NCBI RefSeq assembly: GCF_000226115.1
Contig: NC_016458.1
Location: 930,001 to 994,000 of the forward strand
DNA: 64,000 nt
DNA from: Thermothielavioides terrestris NRRL 8126
Taxonomy: Eukaryota > Ascomycota > Sordariomycetes > Sordariales > Chaetomiaceae
Direction of reading: 5' to 3'
Part shown: piece after piece, positions 1 through 10,621 of the stretch
Layout of the letters: each line of letters opens with the position of its first letter
Position numbering within the stretch: the stretch's first letter is position 1
The notes under the pieces: model-generated
Told to the model about the DNA's origin: nothing
Database searches by the model: none
The model's input: the letters and a program-made list of their open reading frames with translations, nothing else
Position numbers and translations under genes: made by a program

Positions 1-1321
1 TGCAAGTCCGCCACGATTTCTCAAGCGAATAACTACCTTTACCTCCCAGGCAAGTGTCTTAGGCAATATCCATGCTTCATCTGAAGCACAAGGTCTCAAG
101 GTGCAAAGAAGCTGATTGGTCGGGAGCGTTGGAGGCCCTCACTCGGCCCGCGATCCACGTTACGGGGGGTGGCGTTGACTTCGAATTGCCCTCTTGCTGT
201 GCAGGAAAGCACGGTTCCTTCGTCCCTTCCTCTTGTTAGCAATTGGCAGTCGCCGCAACTCGTGGAGACATCGCTTGATGCCAAGCTTTCGCGTGTTCGT
301 TCCAGAGCAACAGTTCCCACTCTTTCAAGGCGAGGTCCCAGGCGTATGTGGTACAGTACATGCGAAGTACGATCAGCCCTTTCCATCCTCTGGTCGCTGT
401 AAGTCAAGCGACCGGCGAGGAACCCGGGCTCTCCCAGCAGTACTCGGATTGCTTCGCAGCCATGCTTCGATCTATGCTCTGTTGGGATATTGAGCGTAAA
501 ATGTCGAAGCAAGGGGAATGTTAGCTGGGCTTCCATGCCCCTCGCTAACCGTGTTTAGATCCCGCCTCTTATTCAGGGCCCGCTAGGCGTGCCCGTCTCA
601 CGGTGGACTCGATTATGGGGCTCGCGGCTAGACTTCTGGAAGAAGACAAGTGGGCTCACAGGGCTGAGGACGTGGAAAAGCATTGTGGACACTGGGCACG
701 GATAAGAGTGTGTTGGCGTGGGTCTCTCGCCTGCCATCATCGACGGAAGAAGATAATAAAGCTTAGGTATGCCTCACCCCGCCTCGCCAGGGTTTCAAGA
801 TTGCATTGCAAAAGTTGCTTGCTTTGCCCGCCTAGGGACTCTGCTTCCCATAAGAAACACCGGACGCCGATGACAGCTCTTCTTCATGAAGTGGAGACAT
901 TTGAATGCCGTCGAGTTGTTTAGTCACCGAGACCCTCATTCTATTGTTGGACTCGATGCAGTTGTTGAGGCACCGTGCCCCGTGGAAAATCGCTTTCTGG
1001 CCGCCTAGTTCAGCAACAGAGCCGACGCACGACTAGCCGAACTAAATGGTGAGGTAAGGGACAATCCAGGAAGCTGAAGCTGCGTAATCACGACGAGGTG
1101 ACAAGCTCAACGAGAATGGAGGCGTTGCACAGGGCATCTCCAACATCGCAACTGCTCTAGTAAGCCAACATGTACAGATTCCTCCGTCGTGAACGTAGGG
1201 GCGCTTCATTCTCGTGATACGGTGGGATTCGTGATGACCATCCAGTAGATTAAGTTCAAACCACCAGCTGCGAGAGAGCATAACAGCGACCGATGTTGTC
1301 TGCCGGTGCGCCCATCAGCGC
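1..1321. other. Intergenic stretch without a supported gene
   Basis: Short open frames occur on both strands (for example 96-536 minus and 603-923 plus), but none has a recognisable domain, a sensible composition or splice-linked continuation. I see no tRNA B-box or rRNA-like motif. It probably holds flanking and 3' sequence of the phosphatase that ends at 1322, plus the end of an unseen neighbour. Confidence 0.5.
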
Positions 1322-2791
1322 TCAAGCAATAAGCTGTTGGATCTCCTCGTCCGTGAATCCAAAAAGGTAAAGCAAATCCAACAGGCTATCGCCATTGAGC
1401 CGCGCACTAGCCTCCATTTGCACTCTGGGCTTCGCGTTCCACGCGACGCCCAAGCCAGCGGCATCCATCATGAGCAAATCATTGGCACCGTCGCCCACGG
1501 CAACCACCTGCTCCAGGGGAATACCCTCCTTTTCGGCAATCTCGATCAGGAGCTCCCGCTTGCGCTCCTTGCCCACAATCCGGCCCTTCACATCGCCGGT
1601 CAGCCGTCCAGTCACCTCGTCAACGACAACTTCGTTGGCGTGAGCGTAGTCGATGCCCAGCTCTCCCGCAAGCCAGCTCGTGAGAGGCAAAAAACCACCT
1701 GAGAGAACCGCAGTCTTGATGCCTAGCCTTTTGAGTGCTCGGAGTAGCGGGCGCACTCCGTTGGTAACCTCCAAGACTGGGCGAAGTTCATGGAAAATAT
1801 CCCCGGGCAAGCCCGTCAGCAACTTAACCCGCTCGCGAAAGGCCGAGTCGAACTCGAGCTCGCCCAGCATGGCTCGATGAGTGATATCTGCCACGCGGGC
1901 CGCCAGGTCGGGGGGGTCCTTGATGGTAGCAGCCAAAAGATCGATGACCTCCTGAGTGATGAGAGTGCTGTCCATGTCAAATACCACCAGGCGGGGGTAC
2001 CGACGCCAGAGGCTGTCATCTCTCAGCGCCACGTCGACGTTCCACTCGCGCTCGAACCGGTAGATGAGCTCGTGCTTGCGCAGATCGGCTAAGGAGAGGT
2101 AGTCGACGGATGGCGCGGGCGAAACCGTCAACTCGACGACTACTGGGTGGTGATCTTGCTTGGCGTCAAGTTTGAGGCAGCGATGCGCTGATGTCAGGTC
2201 GGTTGAGCCGGCGGGGAGCGGGAAAGTGGACATGAGATGCAGGAAGGAGGCGATGCACATGGGTGACACGAATGAGCCGTAGAGATGGTCAAGCGGTTCG
2301 GGCTCAGCCGCGGGCGGCTCGAGGGGGAAGGTGTCGAGACTGCTGCTCGGTGCCATCGTCGGGGGGATGTCGGAGTCGGCGGCGCGAAGCGAGGGCGAAC
2401 GGCTCCCCTGGGGGGAAGTGCCCTGCTTCGGCGAAGGAATCACGTTCGAGACCCTCGGCGCGGACGACCTGTAGAAGAGGGTTGCAACGAGCCTGTCGGT
2501 GTGGGCGCCGGGTCGCGGCGTGCAGTTCGGGTGCGACAGCTCGTGGCTCAAACCGCTCTCGACAATCTTTGGGGGGTTCTCGGGCGAGGGAACGCCCTTA
2601 AAATGAGAGATCCCACGCGGCGACACCGAGGTCGCCTGGAGATCTTCAACCACGGTATCGATCCCATAGTGGTTCTCGGGTTTGTGTGGCGGGCGGTATT
2701 GCTGATGTTCCCTCAGAAACGAACTGCTCCGCATCGCAGCGCTCATGGAAGGCCGACCCTGCCTCGGGGAGCTTCCCGCTTCCTCGGCCAT
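1322..2791 (-). CDS. ser2: Phosphoserine phosphatase (SerB/SER2 type)
   Basis: A single-exon protein of 489 aa that hydrolyses 3-phosphoserine to serine, the last step of the phosphorylated serine pathway in the cytosol. The HAD-superfamily catalytic half is clear. Motif I, FDMDSTLI, lies near residues 271-278, with Asp272 as nucleophile and Asp274 as acid/base. Motif II serine is in VLSGGF near 364, a motif III lysine lies in GKERKRE near 408-414, and motif IV GDGAND is at 433-438. Residues ~100-270 carry the conserved fungal N-terminal part (RLVATLFYRS, YGSFVSPMCIASF, HELIYRFEREW). This supports the upstream ATG rather than the internal Met146. The first ~95 residues are low-complexity and could be over-extended. 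The gene has no intron and its neighbours are unrelated. Confidence 0.93.
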   Translation of the reverse strand: MAEEAGSSPRQGRPSMSAAMRSSSFLREHQQYRPPHKPENHYGIDTVVEDLQATSVSPRGISHFKGVPSPENPPKIVESGLSHELSHPNCTPRPGAHTDRLVATLFYRSSAPRVSNVIPSPKQGTSPQGSRSPSLRAADSDIPPTMAPSSSLDTFPLEPPAAEPEPLDHLYGSFVSPMCIASFLHLMSTFPLPAGSTDLTSAHRCLKLDAKQDHHPVVVELTVSPAPSVDYLSLADLRKHELIYRFEREWNVDVALRDDSLWRRYPRLVVFDMDSTLITQEVIDLLAATIKDPPDLAARVADITHRAMLGELEFDSAFRERVKLLTGLPGDIFHELRPVLEVTNGVRPLLRALKRLGIKTAVLSGGFLPLTSWLAGELGIDYAHANEVVVDEVTGRLTGDVKGRIVGKERKRELLIEIAEKEGIPLEQVVAVGDGANDLLMMDAAGLGVAWNAKPRVQMEASARLNGDSLLDLLYLFGFTDEEIQQLIA

Positions 2792-4475
2792 GACTGCGGT
2801 TCGGAGACGACAGACCTCGTCAATGCCCCTAGATTCTGAGGGGTCGCCGGTGCGGTCGGCCTTTGTTTGACTGCAAGGGACGCTCGGAGTGGCATTTTAG
2901 CCTCTCGAAGTTCCCGTGCAATCTGGATTGACGTGTGTTTTCAACGAACTGGCCGCTTCCACCACCCCACCTTGGCCGCCAAGAAAAGAACCCCGCCAAA
3001 TGCTTGGCGCCTAGCCCGTTCGAGTTCAGCCGCCGGTGTCGGGTAGCCTCCTAGCATTATCGCGAAATAGCTGCGGGCGGAGTGTTGCTTGAAGCTTGCG
3101 GTCGACTTCTAGAACCTCTTCCCCGACGATTGTCTGGTAGTACTGTAAATTCTTCTCCTTCGCTAGTCCTAAGTTCATTCGGTCCCTCAGGGTCTTGTAC
3201 AAGGTGTGGGGCAATTGATGGCAGTCACTCCACGCAGCTTATCTTATCAGCCCAAGTGGGATGGGGGAAGGGGGAGGGGTGAATTGGACTTCAACGGGAA
3301 GCGGTGGTGGGCAATTGTCGAACCGTTCGAGGCATTACCGAAAGTTAGTGAATAGAATCCACTAAGAACTTCCATAACCACGCATCTATAAAACTTAGGA
3401 AGTGAGACCGACAGTCGTTACTCTGACACCACCTACTTTTCCACGTCGCTGGATAGGAGGCCCCGGTTCTACTGCGTAAGAACCAAGACCTGGCTCTGGC
3501 GGGGAACTTACGGCGGTTTTCTGCGTTCCTGGTTGTTAGTAAGTGAGCAGAGGGAGTACCTTACCTAACACTCGTCTCATAATTAGGGGAAAGGCGCAAT
3601 TTCAGTTTTCTCCGGGTACAAGTTGGTTCTCAAGCCACTTTTGTTAAGGCCGTGGATGGGTCCCGTTGACTAGTGTAAGTCCGTGAAGCAGAACATACTG
3701 GAGGACATTCCTCAGCGGTCATCTGCCCCTCACCAAGTGACTGTGCAGTGGTAAGGTGGTAACCCTTAACCGGCGAAGAAGGGACGTTCAAGAATCCGTC
3801 CTCGGCGACGATGATTCCTAATAATACCGAGTCCTTGCCACAAGCGGTGAAAAACAACAAGCGGGCCGGAGAACGACAGGAGACGCTCAGATTGACCAAT
3901 GACAGACCGCACAGATGACGAAATTTTACTCCTTTCTAACGAAGGCTTCGGCCGCCCCGGTGAAAAACGCGCTTTTGCAAGAGCCTCCACTGCCCTCACG
4001 ACCCGGTTTCCAAGCCCAGGGACTGATTGTGAGGAACCACTGTTGCGCCGACTGTGTGCTCGAAGTGATCATGATGACCAAGAACATGTAGAACCCGACG
4101 AAGCCGACATTAGTAATGTCGCCTGCCTGTAGTGTCCAGGATGACTTGCATGCCAGACTCCCTTCCCGAAGGATATTTGGATCTGAGCCGCCTCCGGTCC
4201 GGCACGGCGGATGTTTGTGCGAGAAGCTGGAACAGGCATACCAGCAGAGCTTCTTCCGTGCTGCTTTAATACCACTCGACCCCCCTCTCCTCCTTGGCCG
4301 CCCACGCCCTGACGCACCCCCGCTATTGTATATTGCGACTTCGGCCACCCCGTCCACTGCCCTCTTTACCGCGCAGTAGAACTCCCCGCCCGATTGCTCT
4401 CTGTCAACTCTCCCAACCCAGAACCACGCCTATCCTCGTGTCTGTTTTTGCGCCGCTACCCGTCTCCTCTTCAAC
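2792..4475. other. Intergenic region between divergent ser2 and met16
   Basis: About 1.7 kb holding the promoters of two divergently transcribed genes. The section upstream of 4476 is pyrimidine-rich, as is common in fungal 5' leaders. Open frames here (such as 3926-4357 minus) have no recognisable domain. I see no RNA gene. Confidence 0.5.
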
Positions 4476-5372
4476 ATGGCCGACGACTCGCGGACCGAGA
4501 CATCCTCCCAGCTGTCGTCCCCAACGGACCACGGATCGGTCGACTCCGGCTTCCTCTCGGGAACCCCGTCCACCGTCAGCCTGCCGCGGATATCCCTCAC
4601 TCAGCCGCATCTGCAGCATCTCAACAAACAGCTCGAGTCGCTGCACCCCATGGACATTCTTCGTTTCTGCAAGATTTTCTTCCCCAACCTCTACCAATCG
4701 ACTGCTTTTGGCCTGACTGGCCTCGTCACCGTGGACATGCTCTCCAAGATCGACGCCGAGTCGGCCAACCCCCAACCGATCGACCTCATTTTCCTCGACA
4801 CGCTCTACCACTTCCAGGAGACATATGACCTTGTCGAGCGGGTCAAGTCCCGCTATAACGTCCGCGTCCACGTCTTCAAGCCCGCGGATGTCGAGACCGT
4901 CAGCCAGTTCGAGGAGTTGTACGGCGAGAAACTGTACGAAACATCGTCCGAGCTGTACGACTGGATTGCCAAGGTGGAACCGCTGCAGCGCGCCTATTCG
5001 GAGCTCAAGGTAGCCGCCGTGCTCACGGGCCGGCGTCGGTCGCAGGGAGGGCAGCGGGGAGACATCAAGATCATCGAGGTTGACGACGAGCGCGGGGTCA
5101 TCAAGATCAACCCGCTTGCGAACTGGACCTTCGCGCAGGTCAAGGAGTACGTCACGGAGCACAAGGTGCCCTACAACGCTCTCCTGGATCGGGGATACAA
5201 GTCAGTTGGCGATTGGCACTCGACGGTCCCCGTGGGCGAGGACGAGGACGAGCGTGCCGGCCGGTGGAAGGGGCAGGACAAGACCGAGTGCGGCATCCAC
5301 AACAAGCAGAGCCGCTATGCCCAGTGGCTCAAGGCGACAGCCCAGCGAGAACAGCAGGTCCAGGTGGCATGA
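4476..5372 (+). CDS. met16: Phosphoadenosine phosphosulfate (PAPS) reductase
   Basis: A 298-aa intronless protein that reduces PAPS to sulfite with thioredoxin in the cytosolic sulfate assimilation pathway leading to cysteine and methionine. The adenine nucleotide alpha-hydrolase-like fold is visible from about residue 57: FCKIFFPNLYQSTAFGLTG, VTVDMLSK, IFLDTLYHF. The TGRRRSQGG substrate loop lies at 184-192. The C-terminal ECGIH motif at 271-275 holds the catalytic Cys272 that attacks the sulfonyl group. No iron-sulfur CysCys pairs of the APS-reductase type are seen, so PAPS rather than APS is the inferred substrate. The first ATG after a CT-rich leader was chosen, and the length matches fungal MET16 homologues. 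A reverse-strand frame at 4404-5162 is a shadow. Confidence 0.94.
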   Translation: MADDSRTETSSQLSSPTDHGSVDSGFLSGTPSTVSLPRISLTQPHLQHLNKQLESLHPMDILRFCKIFFPNLYQSTAFGLTGLVTVDMLSKIDAESANPQPIDLIFLDTLYHFQETYDLVERVKSRYNVRVHVFKPADVETVSQFEELYGEKLYETSSELYDWIAKVEPLQRAYSELKVAAVLTGRRRSQGGQRGDIKIIEVDDERGVIKINPLANWTFAQVKEYVTEHKVPYNALLDRGYKSVGDWHSTVPVGEDEDERAGRWKGQDKTECGIHNKQSRYAQWLKATAQREQQVQVA

Positions 5373-6846
5373 GCATGGAACCGAGCGCGGACAGGCCGAG
5401 ACCGCCCTTCGACGCTATAGATTAAAGGTGGAAGAGTTAATGATGGCTCCACGATGATGTTTGGGAAAGGGCACATACGACAAGTTCACATACATCACGA
5501 TGGCATTACAGCGGAGTTGGGGCGCGCTTGGAGTTGGGAGCATTTGGTTTTCGTGGCCATTGCCTGATCGCTGCACTCGAAGAGCATCTGGTGGTTGTTT
5601 GTATGAAAATTCATTGCCTTCAGACTAAAGTCGCTAGAGAAATCAAGGACGTTTAAAAAAAGGCTGTGAGGGGTTGCCCGAGTCTGTCTGAGCGGGTTGA
5701 TGAGGAACGTGGAATGCGGGGGCACATCGAGGGGCACATCGAGGGGCACATCGAGGGGCACATCGATGGTCATGGGACCTCTCACGTCTCGAACGTCCAT
5801 GACAACCATGATGATGTGATTGGGCTAGAACGAGTACCGTCTGCTGTCGCAATTCATCAGGCATCGATGCAGTCCATCAGGGGATGACAACAATCTGCGG
5901 CACAGCTGTTTGGCGCTCTTGTTGCATTGTCCTCAACAAACTGGGAGGCAGATTCGCCTGTGCACACCTGGGTCACCTTGGGTAACCTTAATACGGACAG
6001 AGGTGCTCTGTGCGTACAGTGCGGCGCACACAGCTACATACCGTGGTGACTTGTGCGTTTCTGGAAACATTCCGCTTCGCAACACTCGCTGCGGCCAATC
6101 ATTTGTCGGCCTCGTCTCGTTCTCGACACAGTGCGAGACCACGATATGTCTGGCAAACCAGTTCCTGCAACACCTTGGCTTGCTTTTTGAACACTCCCCC
6201 TCGACTGCCAATCAGAGTTCTCAACTGCGAAATTTCCATGCCGGCGCTTTCGAGATCCCCAGCCCGAGACATTGACCCTTCAGATCCAGCCACCCGTTGC
6301 AGAAGGCTCAGGCCACGGTTGGATCTGACTCCTGTTCTGGGGATCAGTCGTGAATTTGCCGGCTCCGACACTCCGCGTCGCAAGGGCTCAGGCAGGTTAT
6401 GCCATGGCCGAATACGGCTGTCGCGGCTCACTTCTCACCCATCACACCATGTCCTTTTGGCCACGGGATGCCCAAGCTCCATCATCCGGTTTCTAGTCGC
6501 CCCTGTACCGCGCCCCTGTTCGGATTCACTCCAGTCGGAGAATTTGCGCTGCGATGGCTGGCTTCCATGTTTGCGGTGGTCTTGACGTGCTAAAGTCCCC
6601 GAGTCTGGTCCTCTTGGCTCGCATCCATCGTGAAAGGGCACATCGCAACCTTGAAGGCCCAAGGCGCAATGCATAGCTTGCAGCCCTGCCGTTTCGTTTT
6701 GAAGGGAAGTCGGGAAGCGCGGGCCCTGCCGTTTGCCGCCGCCAGCGACTATATGATCGTGATGCCCTTCTTCGATTTACCTCCCCCAGTCTACTCTCGC
6801 TGCGGAGTTGGGTGTTCGCATGTCCATAGCCATATGTTCAGGAACA
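5373..6846. other. Intergenic region with a 12-bp tandem repeat
   Basis: Nearly 1.5 kb between met16 and the fasciclin gene. It holds the short tandem repeat at 5719-5766. Open frames such as 6010-6585 plus have no recognisable domain. The end of the stretch is the promoter of the fasciclin gene. Confidence 0.5.
5719..5766. repeat. Four perfect tandem copies of a 12-bp unit
   Basis: The unit GGGGCACATCGA is repeated four times without a mismatch, followed by a degenerate start of a fifth copy. It lies between genes. There are no spacers, so it is a minisatellite and not a CRISPR array. Confidence 0.95.
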
Positions 6847-8169
6847 ATGCGTCTCTCACATCTTCTGCCTCTGGCTCTGGTAGCCAAGGTTTCCGCCGAG
6901 TCGCTGACCTCCATCCTCACCAAAAATAATGCCACGCTCAGCACCTTGAGCAGTACGCTCTACCCAAGGCCAGTTAATCAGAAGGCGGACTGACAGGAAG
7001 CCCAGGCCTTCTCTCCCTTGTTCCGGATGTCGTGCAGGCACTCTCGACGGCCCAGAACATCACGGTGCTGGCTCCGTCAAATGCCGCCTTTGCCAACCTC
7101 ATGGCAAGGAACCCCAAGTCGGCCGAGCTGATGCGGAATCCCGCGGCACTCACAGGGGTGCTGCAGTATCATGTCCTGATGGGCAAGCTAATGTCTACTG
7201 ACTTCTCAACTACGCCAAAATTCGCTGCAACAATGCTTACAGCGCCGTTTGCCAATGTCACTGGGGGCCAGAGAGTCGAACTGGCGAAGGTGAACAACAC
7301 AGCCATGATATACTCGGGGTACAAACAGGCGGCCGCCGTCGTTACCGCAGTACGTCCCGGCCGTTCTCCGCCGGTTCATGGTCGGAAGGCTAACATGACT
7401 GCTCTCAGGACGTCCAGTTCGACGGCGGCAACGTGGTGCACATCATCGACACGGTCCTCACTGTTCCGGCGAGTCCGGGCCAAACAGCAATCAACACCGG
7501 CCTTACGTCGCTCGCTGGGGCATTGACGGCCGCCGGGCTGGTGGACACACTCAACTCGCTCGCCGACATCACCGTCTTCGCGCCGTCGAACGATGCATTC
7601 AAGGCCATCGGGTCAGCGCTTGGGACATTGAGCACTCAGGACCTGGTCAGCATCCTCGGCTACCATGTCCTGACACAGCAAGTGCGGTTCAGCACCGACC
7701 TGCTGAAGGTGGATCAGATGACGCTCTCGACTTTGCAAGGGCAAAACATTACGGTCCGTCGTGATGGTGCCCAATTGTTTGTCAACTCGGCAAAGGTGTT
7801 GCTTGCGGACGTGCTGACAAGCAACGGGGTGGTCCATGTTTTGGACAAGTGAGTCGAGTTCGCTCGGCGAACCCCTGGATATCTAGGGGGGTAGCGTCAT
7901 TGCTGTGGGATGAATGCTGACCAGTTCTTTCCTCTAGCGTTCTCAACCCTTCAAATGCCTCAGCCACGCCCAACCCGTCCGCCTCGACACAGGCGCCGGC
8001 GTTTGCTGGAGTAACTGCGGTGGCGGATGCTCCGTTAACTTCGGGCATCATGCCGACGACCACCTTCGTTCCCGCCACTGTTCCCCTAAACGGAGGTGCA
8101 TTTGCTGCTGTTCCGACGGCAGCATTGCTTCTCGCCGGCGGTGCCGCGGCCTTGGCTGCGAATCTTTGA
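6847..8169 (+). CDS. Secreted GPI-anchored fasciclin (FAS1) domain protein
   Basis: A four-exon gene (6847-6952, 6997-7349, 7409-7848, 7938-8169) coding for about 376 aa. The start gives a signal peptide (MRLSHLLPLALVAKVSA). Two FAS1 domains follow. The first has ITVLAPSNAAF and LQYHVL. The second has ITVFAPSNDAF, ILGYHVL and GVVHVLDNVLNP, with its final Asn codon split by intron 3. The tail is Ser/Thr/Ala-rich and ends in a hydrophobic stretch (about FAAVPTAALLLAGGAAALAA), which predicts a GPI anchor. FAS1 proteins act in adhesion at the cell surface; the specific role here is unknown. Introns 2 and 3 have clear GT-AG borders. Intron 1 (44 bp) is very short and its borders are the least certain part. 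The gene is followed by tyw3 in the same direction. Confidence 0.85.
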
Positions 8170-8703
8170 CACTTTCATTGTTTACGTACGGTCTTTGGCT
8201 GTTCGGACTCGATTGGCGTTTGGCTGCTCCACAGTTTCCCCTACCTAATCCCACGTTAGATTTTATACCCATAGTTCAGGCGAAGCAGGTTCAGCACAAA
8301 AGAGAGCAGCTGCTTTCATCTTTGTGATGTCTTATTCTCCTCCGCCCTGGTGTGCCGCTCATCATGGTCACAGGCTGAATGTACGGCTTGTAGAAAAGCA
8401 AAACGGATGAAAAACCGGTCGAATGTGTCCGTTCAGCTTTATGACTGTAGGGAAAGTACCAACTGATCTGTATTCCAGGCGGTTATGTCAAAGTTCCCGC
8501 CGCCCCCTGGTGATTTTTAGCCCACCTGATGCTCCAGTGCTCAGTCAGGGGCAAGTTCTAATGCTAACGTTAAAGAGTGCATGGCACGCACGTGATCCGA
8601 ATAGACATTGTCCAGACAACCATTCAGATATGAACTTGAGGCAGCACAATCCACCAACCACGAATACCCGACATACAACCAAAGACGGCAATCCCGTGGC
8701 AAA
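8170..8703. other. Intergenic spacer between the fasciclin gene and tyw3
   Basis: About 530 bp that should contain the fasciclin 3' end and the tyw3 promoter. No further gene or RNA motif was recognised. Confidence 0.5.
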
Positions 8704-9762
8704 ATGAAGAGGTTACCGGCGCCCGGCGCGGCGTTCAGCCTCCGCAAACAAAAGATTCTGTCGCAGCTTTCCGTCCCGGACGCAGAGTACACGGATGCTT
8801 CGCCCAAGGGGTCCGTCGACGCCGGCATCCGCCACCTGATCGATGAGATCAATGCGCGGCCGGGACTCGTCACGACGAGCAGCTGTGCCGGGCGGGTGAG
8901 CGTGTATCTTGAGGGGCGCAAGAAGGAGGCCGGAGACGCGGCGGACGACGATCCTGCGGATGAGCGCCGTCCAGTGGCAGTGGGAGGGTTGGGGGCCGGG
9001 GGCCGTCATGCGGCGAGTTTGGCAGGTGGGAAGGGCGGTGGGGAGTGGCTGTTCGTGTCTCATGACCCGGTGGAGGAGCCGGATGACGATGGTGACGATG
9101 CGTGTCATGATGGCGCTCGCGAGAAGGGGTACCCCGTCTTGTTCGGCCTTCGATCCGCAGCGGCCCAGGAAGAAGCGGCGATGCATGGTGCGCTGACCAG
9201 GTCATTGAGGTTGATTCACTTCAAGTTTGAGCCAATGGCGCGTTTCCCGTCACTTCGCCGGGTCGCAGAGCTACACTAACACTCCTCTTAGATCCTGCAT
9301 ATCTTGACCGCTTCGCCTGAGCATGCCCAGATGGTCATCCAGGCCGGCATGCAGGCTGGCTTCCGTGAGACCGGCGCCGTCAGCCTGCTCAAGCGGCAGG
9401 CGGATGAGGAAGCAACACCAATGGTTGCTGTGCGCTCGATGGGTCTGTCGTTTGAGTCGCTGATCGGGGCTGAGACAGAAGGTGTTCGGCGGTTGATCGT
9501 GTCGCCGGAGTACCTGAAGACACTCGTGCGGATAGCCAACGAGCGATTTATTGAGAACAGGAAGAGGATAGAGAGGTTTAGGGACGCTTTGAGCGCTGCT
9601 TTCGCACCTCCGAAAGGCAAGGAACACTGGGAGGACGCGCAGGCAAGAAGGGAGCGCAAGCGCCAGGAGGGTCTGAAACGGCGCGAGGAGCTCAATAAAC
9701 CCAAGAACACGCCCGTGGATGAGTCTACCTTAGAATTTATGCTACAACCACCCGTTCTCTAA
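8704..9762 (+). CDS. tyw3: tRNA wybutosine-synthesizing protein 3 (TYW3)
   Basis: Encodes about 334 aa in two exons (8704-9237 and 9292-9762). TYW3 methylates the N4 position of the wybutosine precursor at G37 of tRNA-Phe. The family signature TTSSCAGRVSVYLEG lies near residues 55-69. The second block LIHFKFEPMILHILTASPEHAQ is produced only when the intron is removed, followed by AGMQAGFRETG. The C-terminus is a charged helical tail rich in Glu, Arg and Lys. The intron that fits the frame and the family starts with GC rather than GT (9238-9291). It has a strong CTAAC branch site and TTAG acceptor. Residues ~78-150 are an acidic and glycine-rich insertion. The start is the first ATG in the frame. 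Confidence 0.88.
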
Positions 9763-9974
9763 ACTTGTGCCGGATTTGCCTGCCACGACGCCGACACCTC
9801 TCCGATTTCCCAGTCCTTAAGACCGCCGTGCAGAGGCCGCTTCCTGGAAGTTCAGGGCCACCACAAACCCTCGGCACACATTAACCACATGGTACACAAC
9901 ATGTACACATCGGTCTGGCAACATCAACTCCTCCAGAGCATCGTCTCCCAACCGCTACAACCTTTCTCCCAGGT

Positions 9975-10621
9975 CTAGCTGACCACCTTGTCGACCCATC
10001 CCTTCTCCAATCTCCTGACCTCTTCCTTGAACGCCTCGACCTCGCGCCAGCAGTCGAGCGGCCGCCGGTCGTTCTCGCGCAGGCACCGCACTACCTCGCT
10101 GCGCGCGCGCTCGACGCTGTCAGGCAGCGGCCGTTCCTTCACTCTCTCCTCAAGCTTGGCGCGCAGACCGTCAATCGCCTTGGACACTTCTTGCCGGCCC
10201 GGCCCGCCGGGCTGCTGTCGCTGCTCGCCACCTTCCTCCTGCTGAGCCGAGACTTTTTGCAGCGCTTCGCGGAGCGCTTCGGCTTCTTGGGCGCGGAGGC
10301 GCTTCAGCTCGGCGGCGACGCGCGCTTGAATCTCGAGCTCGACAGACTGCAGGCGGGACACGTCGGTCTGTGAAGGAAACGCAGGTTTTCGGTTAGGCGA
10401 GTCTCTAGGTTGGAGGAGGGCCTGCAGGTTGGTGCTTTACCTCGTTGCTGGCCTCCAAGGTCTCGACTAGGTTCTGCGACACCCCCGTCTGAGAGGTCCT
10501 GCGCAAGCCAAGTTAGTATGAAGATACCAGCACGCCGCGCGAGCGTCAAGGTGGGCTTCGAAACGCACCCCTTCCACACGTGCGGAGCAGGGTTCGAGAG
10601 CTTAGATGAGCTCGAGCCCAT
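9975..10621 (-). CDS. mic19: MICOS complex subunit MIC19
   Basis: Three exons on the minus strand (10621-10569, 10498-10441, 10367-9975) encode about 167 aa. MIC19 is a peripheral inner-membrane protein facing the mitochondrial intermembrane space that helps form crista junctions with MIC60. The N-terminus MGSSSSK fits N-myristoylation on Gly2, as known for this family. A coiled-coil follows (LELEIQARVAAELKRLRAQE-like, residues ~45-75). The C-terminal CHCH-type helix pair has CLRENDRRPLDC, a CX10C pair as in fungal MIC19. Both introns have GT-AG borders, and intron 1 has a CTAAC branch site. The last coding exon alone would miss the myristoylation motif. Confidence 0.9.

Noticed and set aside
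4404..5162. 252-aa minus-strand frame opposite met16
   Set aside because: Antisense shadow; the PAPS reductase on the plus strand is complete and convincing.
5719..5766. CRISPR-like repeat
   Set aside because: Units are contiguous without spacers, only 12 bp long, and the organism is a fungus.
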